Assembly: GCA_903839085.1 (NCBI GenBank)
Contig: CAIMBE010000025.1
Location: forward strand, 1 to 33,108
Source of the DNA: an uncultured beta proteobacterium
GTDB lineage: Bacteria > Pseudomonadota > Gammaproteobacteria > Burkholderiales > Burkholderiaceae_C
Direction of reading: 5' to 3'
DNA length: 33,108 bases
Made by a program: the position numbers and the translations under genes. The notes below the pieces were generated by a model. It was not told the origin of the DNA. It worked only from the letters and a program-made list of their open reading frames with translations, and ran no database searches. This document shows, in pieces, positions 31,484-33,108 of the stretch. How positions within the stretch are numbered: the first letter of the stretch is position 1; each line of letters starts with the position of its first letter.

Positions 31484-33108
31484 ATGATTCAAATCACACT
31501 TCCTGACGGCTCCAAGCGCGATTTTTCCGGTCCGGTGACCGTGGCCGAGGTGGCAGCGTCGATTGGCGCCGGGCTTGCCAAGGCCGCGCTGGCGGGCAAG
31601 GTCGATGGCAAGGTGGTGGACACCAGTTTTCAATTGACCGCCAACAGCGCGCTGGCCATCATCACCGCCAAGGACGCGGCAGGCCTGGAAGTCATTCGCC
31701 ATTCGACCGCCCATTTGCTGGCCTACGCGGTGAAAGAACTTTTCCCGGATGCACAGGTCACGATCGGGCCTGTCATTGAGCATGGTTTCTTCTACGACTT
31801 TTCCTACAAGCGCCCGTTCACGCTGGAAGATCTGACGGCGATCGAGAAGAAGATGACCGAACTCGCGGCACGGGACGAGGCCGTGACCAGAAGGGTCCTG
31901 CCGCGTGACGAGGCGGTTGCCTATTTCAAGGGCCTGGGTGAGCATTACAAGGCTGAAATCATTGCCAGCATTCCAGCCGGCGAAGACGTGTCCCTGTACC
32001 GTGAAGGCAGGTTTGAAGACCTGTGTCGCGGGCCGCACGTGCCGAGCACCGGCAAGCTGAAGTTCTTCAAGCTGATGAAGCTTGCCGGGGCCTACTGGCG
32101 CGGCGACCATCGCAATGAAATGCTGCAGCGGATCTACGGGACCGCCTGGGCGACGAAGGACGAACTGCAGCAGCATCTGACCATGCTCGAGGAGGCGGAA
32201 AAACGCGATCACCGAAAACTCGGGCGCGAGCTTGATCTGTTTCACATCGACGACCATGCGCCCGGACTGGTGTTCTGGCACCCCAAGGGCTGGACGCTGT
32301 GGCAGGGGGTCGAGCAATACATGCGACAGGTTTATCGCGACAACGGCTATCTGGAGGTCAAGGGGCCGCAGATCATCGACAAGTCGCTCTGGGAGAAGAC
32401 CGGGCACTGGGAAAAATACCGCGAGAACATGTTCGTCACCGAGTCGGAGAAGCGCGAGTACGCCTTGAAACCGATGAACTGCCCCGGCCATATCCTGATC
32501 TTCAAGCAGGGCATCAAGAGCTACCGCGACCTGCCGCTTCGTTTTGGCGAGTTTGGTCAATGCCATCGCAACGAGCCTTCGGGCGGCCTGCACGGCATCA
32601 TGCGGGTGCGCGGATTCACGCAGGACGATGGTCACATTTTTTGCACCGAGGACCAGATCCTGCAGGAGTGCTCAAATTACACGGCGCTGCTGCAGAAGGT
32701 GTACGCGGATTTTGGCTTCAAGCACATCATCTACAAGATCGCGACCCGGCCCGACAAGCGCATCGGTTCGGACGAAAGCTGGGACAAGGCGGAGCATGCC
32801 TTGATGGAAAGCTTGCGCCTGTCGGGCTGCGAGTTTGAGATCACCCCGGGAGAGGGCGCTTTCTACGGACCGAAGATTGAGTACACGCTCAAGGACGCGC
32901 TGGGACGCCAATGGCAATGCGGCACCATGCAGGTTGACTTCTTCATGACCGAGCGCCTGGACGCCGAGTATGTGGGAGAAGACGGCGCCCGTCATCGGCC
33001 GGTCATGCTGCACCGCGCGATCGTGGGCAGCCTGGAGCGTTTTATCGGAATCCTGATCGAAGAAAGCGCCGGCGCCTTGCCCGCCTGGCTCGCGCCGGTG
33101 CAGGTGGC
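31484..33108 (+). CDS. thrS: Threonyl-tRNA synthetase, cut by the window end
   Basis: The frame is open from ATG 31484 to the window end, 541 codons without a stop. It begins [14 protein letters not shown] (TGS domain). Then come the second-domain motif [20 protein letters not shown], with the HxxxH editing site, and [19 protein letters not shown]. The class II catalytic core follows: [15 protein letters not shown] with a zinc-binding Cys, motif 2 [25 protein letters not shown] with a zinc His, and [14 protein letters not shown]. The last visible residues, PAWLAPVQV, mark the start of the anticodon-binding domain, so roughly 100 residues are missing. The usual downstream infC-rpmI-rplT genes would lie beyond the window. 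Confidence 0.97.
   Translation, partial: MIQITLPDGSKRDFSGPVTVAEVAASIGAGLAKAALAGKVDGKVVDTSFQLTANSALAIITAKDAAGLEVIRHSTAHLLAYAVKELFPDAQVTIGPVIEHGFFYDFSYKRPFTLEDLTAIEKKMTELAARDEAVTRRVLPRDEAVAYFKGLGEHYKAEIIASIPAGEDVSLYREGRFEDLCRGPHVPSTGKLKFFKLMKLAGAYWRGDHRNEMLQRIYGTAWATKDELQQHLTMLEEAEKRDHRKLGRELDLFHIDDHAPGLVFWHPKGWTLWQGVEQYMRQVYRDNGYLEVKGPQIIDKSLWEKTGHWEKYRENMFVTESEKREYALKPMNCPGHILIFKQGIKSYRDLPLRFGEFGQCHRNEPSGGLHGIMRVRGFTQDDGHIFCTEDQILQECSNYTALLQKVYADFGFKHIIYKIATRPDKRIGSDESWDKAEHALMESLRLSGCEFEITPGEGAFYGPKIEYTLKDALGRQWQCGTMQVDFFMTERLDAEYVGEDGARHRPVMLHRAIVGSLERFIGILIEESAGALPAWLAPVQV

Noticed and set aside
31463-32635. 390-residue open frame on the minus strand
   Set aside because: Antisense to thrS, whose sense frame stays open to the window end with all class II synthetase motifs.

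Overview
The window looks like chromosomal DNA of a GC-rich betaproteobacterium, most likely a Burkholderiales member close to Comamonadaceae. The signs are strong GC bias at third codon positions, long antisense shadow frames, a SWIB protein with a histone-H1-like Ala/Pro/Lys tail, a DUF3138-type outer-membrane protein, an RraA-type aldolase and a betaproteobacterial polyamine gene set. This placement is inference from gene types. No rRNA, tRNA, transposase, integrase, phage gene or CRISPR array was seen.

Layout. Positions 1-390 hold two neighbouring copies of a dispersed palindromic repeat; the second has expanded into tandem arms on both sides. Positions 394-4304 carry two divergent thiamine-diphosphate (ThDP) enzymes separated by 48 bp, the second followed by a translationally coupled small protein of unknown function. 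At 4523-6571 is an exported caspase-fold (C14) protein with a long coiled coil. A minus-strand dipeptide/oligopeptide ABC operon, dppB-C-D-F-A, occupies 6742-12278. It is preceded on the same strand by a SWIB/H1-like nucleoid protein with a clear terminator. Next come rraA (+) and a convergent EamA-type permease (-), whose 3' ends overlap.

The main block, 14626-29743, is a polyamine uptake and breakdown locus entirely on the plus strand: agmatinase, PuuB-like oxidase, PuuA-like gamma-glutamylputrescine synthetase, SpuC-like putrescine aminotransferase, the PotFGHI-type ABC importer, a DUF3138-type porin, a PuuC-like aldehyde dehydrogenase, GabT and a second glutamine-synthetase-like enzyme of the GlnT/GmaS type. 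Together these would make putrescine from agmatine, import polyamines across both membranes, and turn putrescine into GABA and then succinate semialdehyde by two parallel routes, transamination and gamma-glutamylation. PuuD, GabD and a dedicated regulator are absent from the window. A promoter-plus-palindrome in front of puuA suggests a repressor-controlled start inside the locus.

The last part holds isocitrate lyase (aceA), with two near-identical palindromes 30 bp apart, the first covering a good -10 box. After a terminator comes threonyl-tRNA synthetase (thrS), cut by the window end.

Most genes belong to known families. The best candidates for new biology are the porin inside a polyamine importer operon, the paired ThDP enzymes with a coupled unknown protein, the paired aceA operators, the puuA operator and the expanded repeat.
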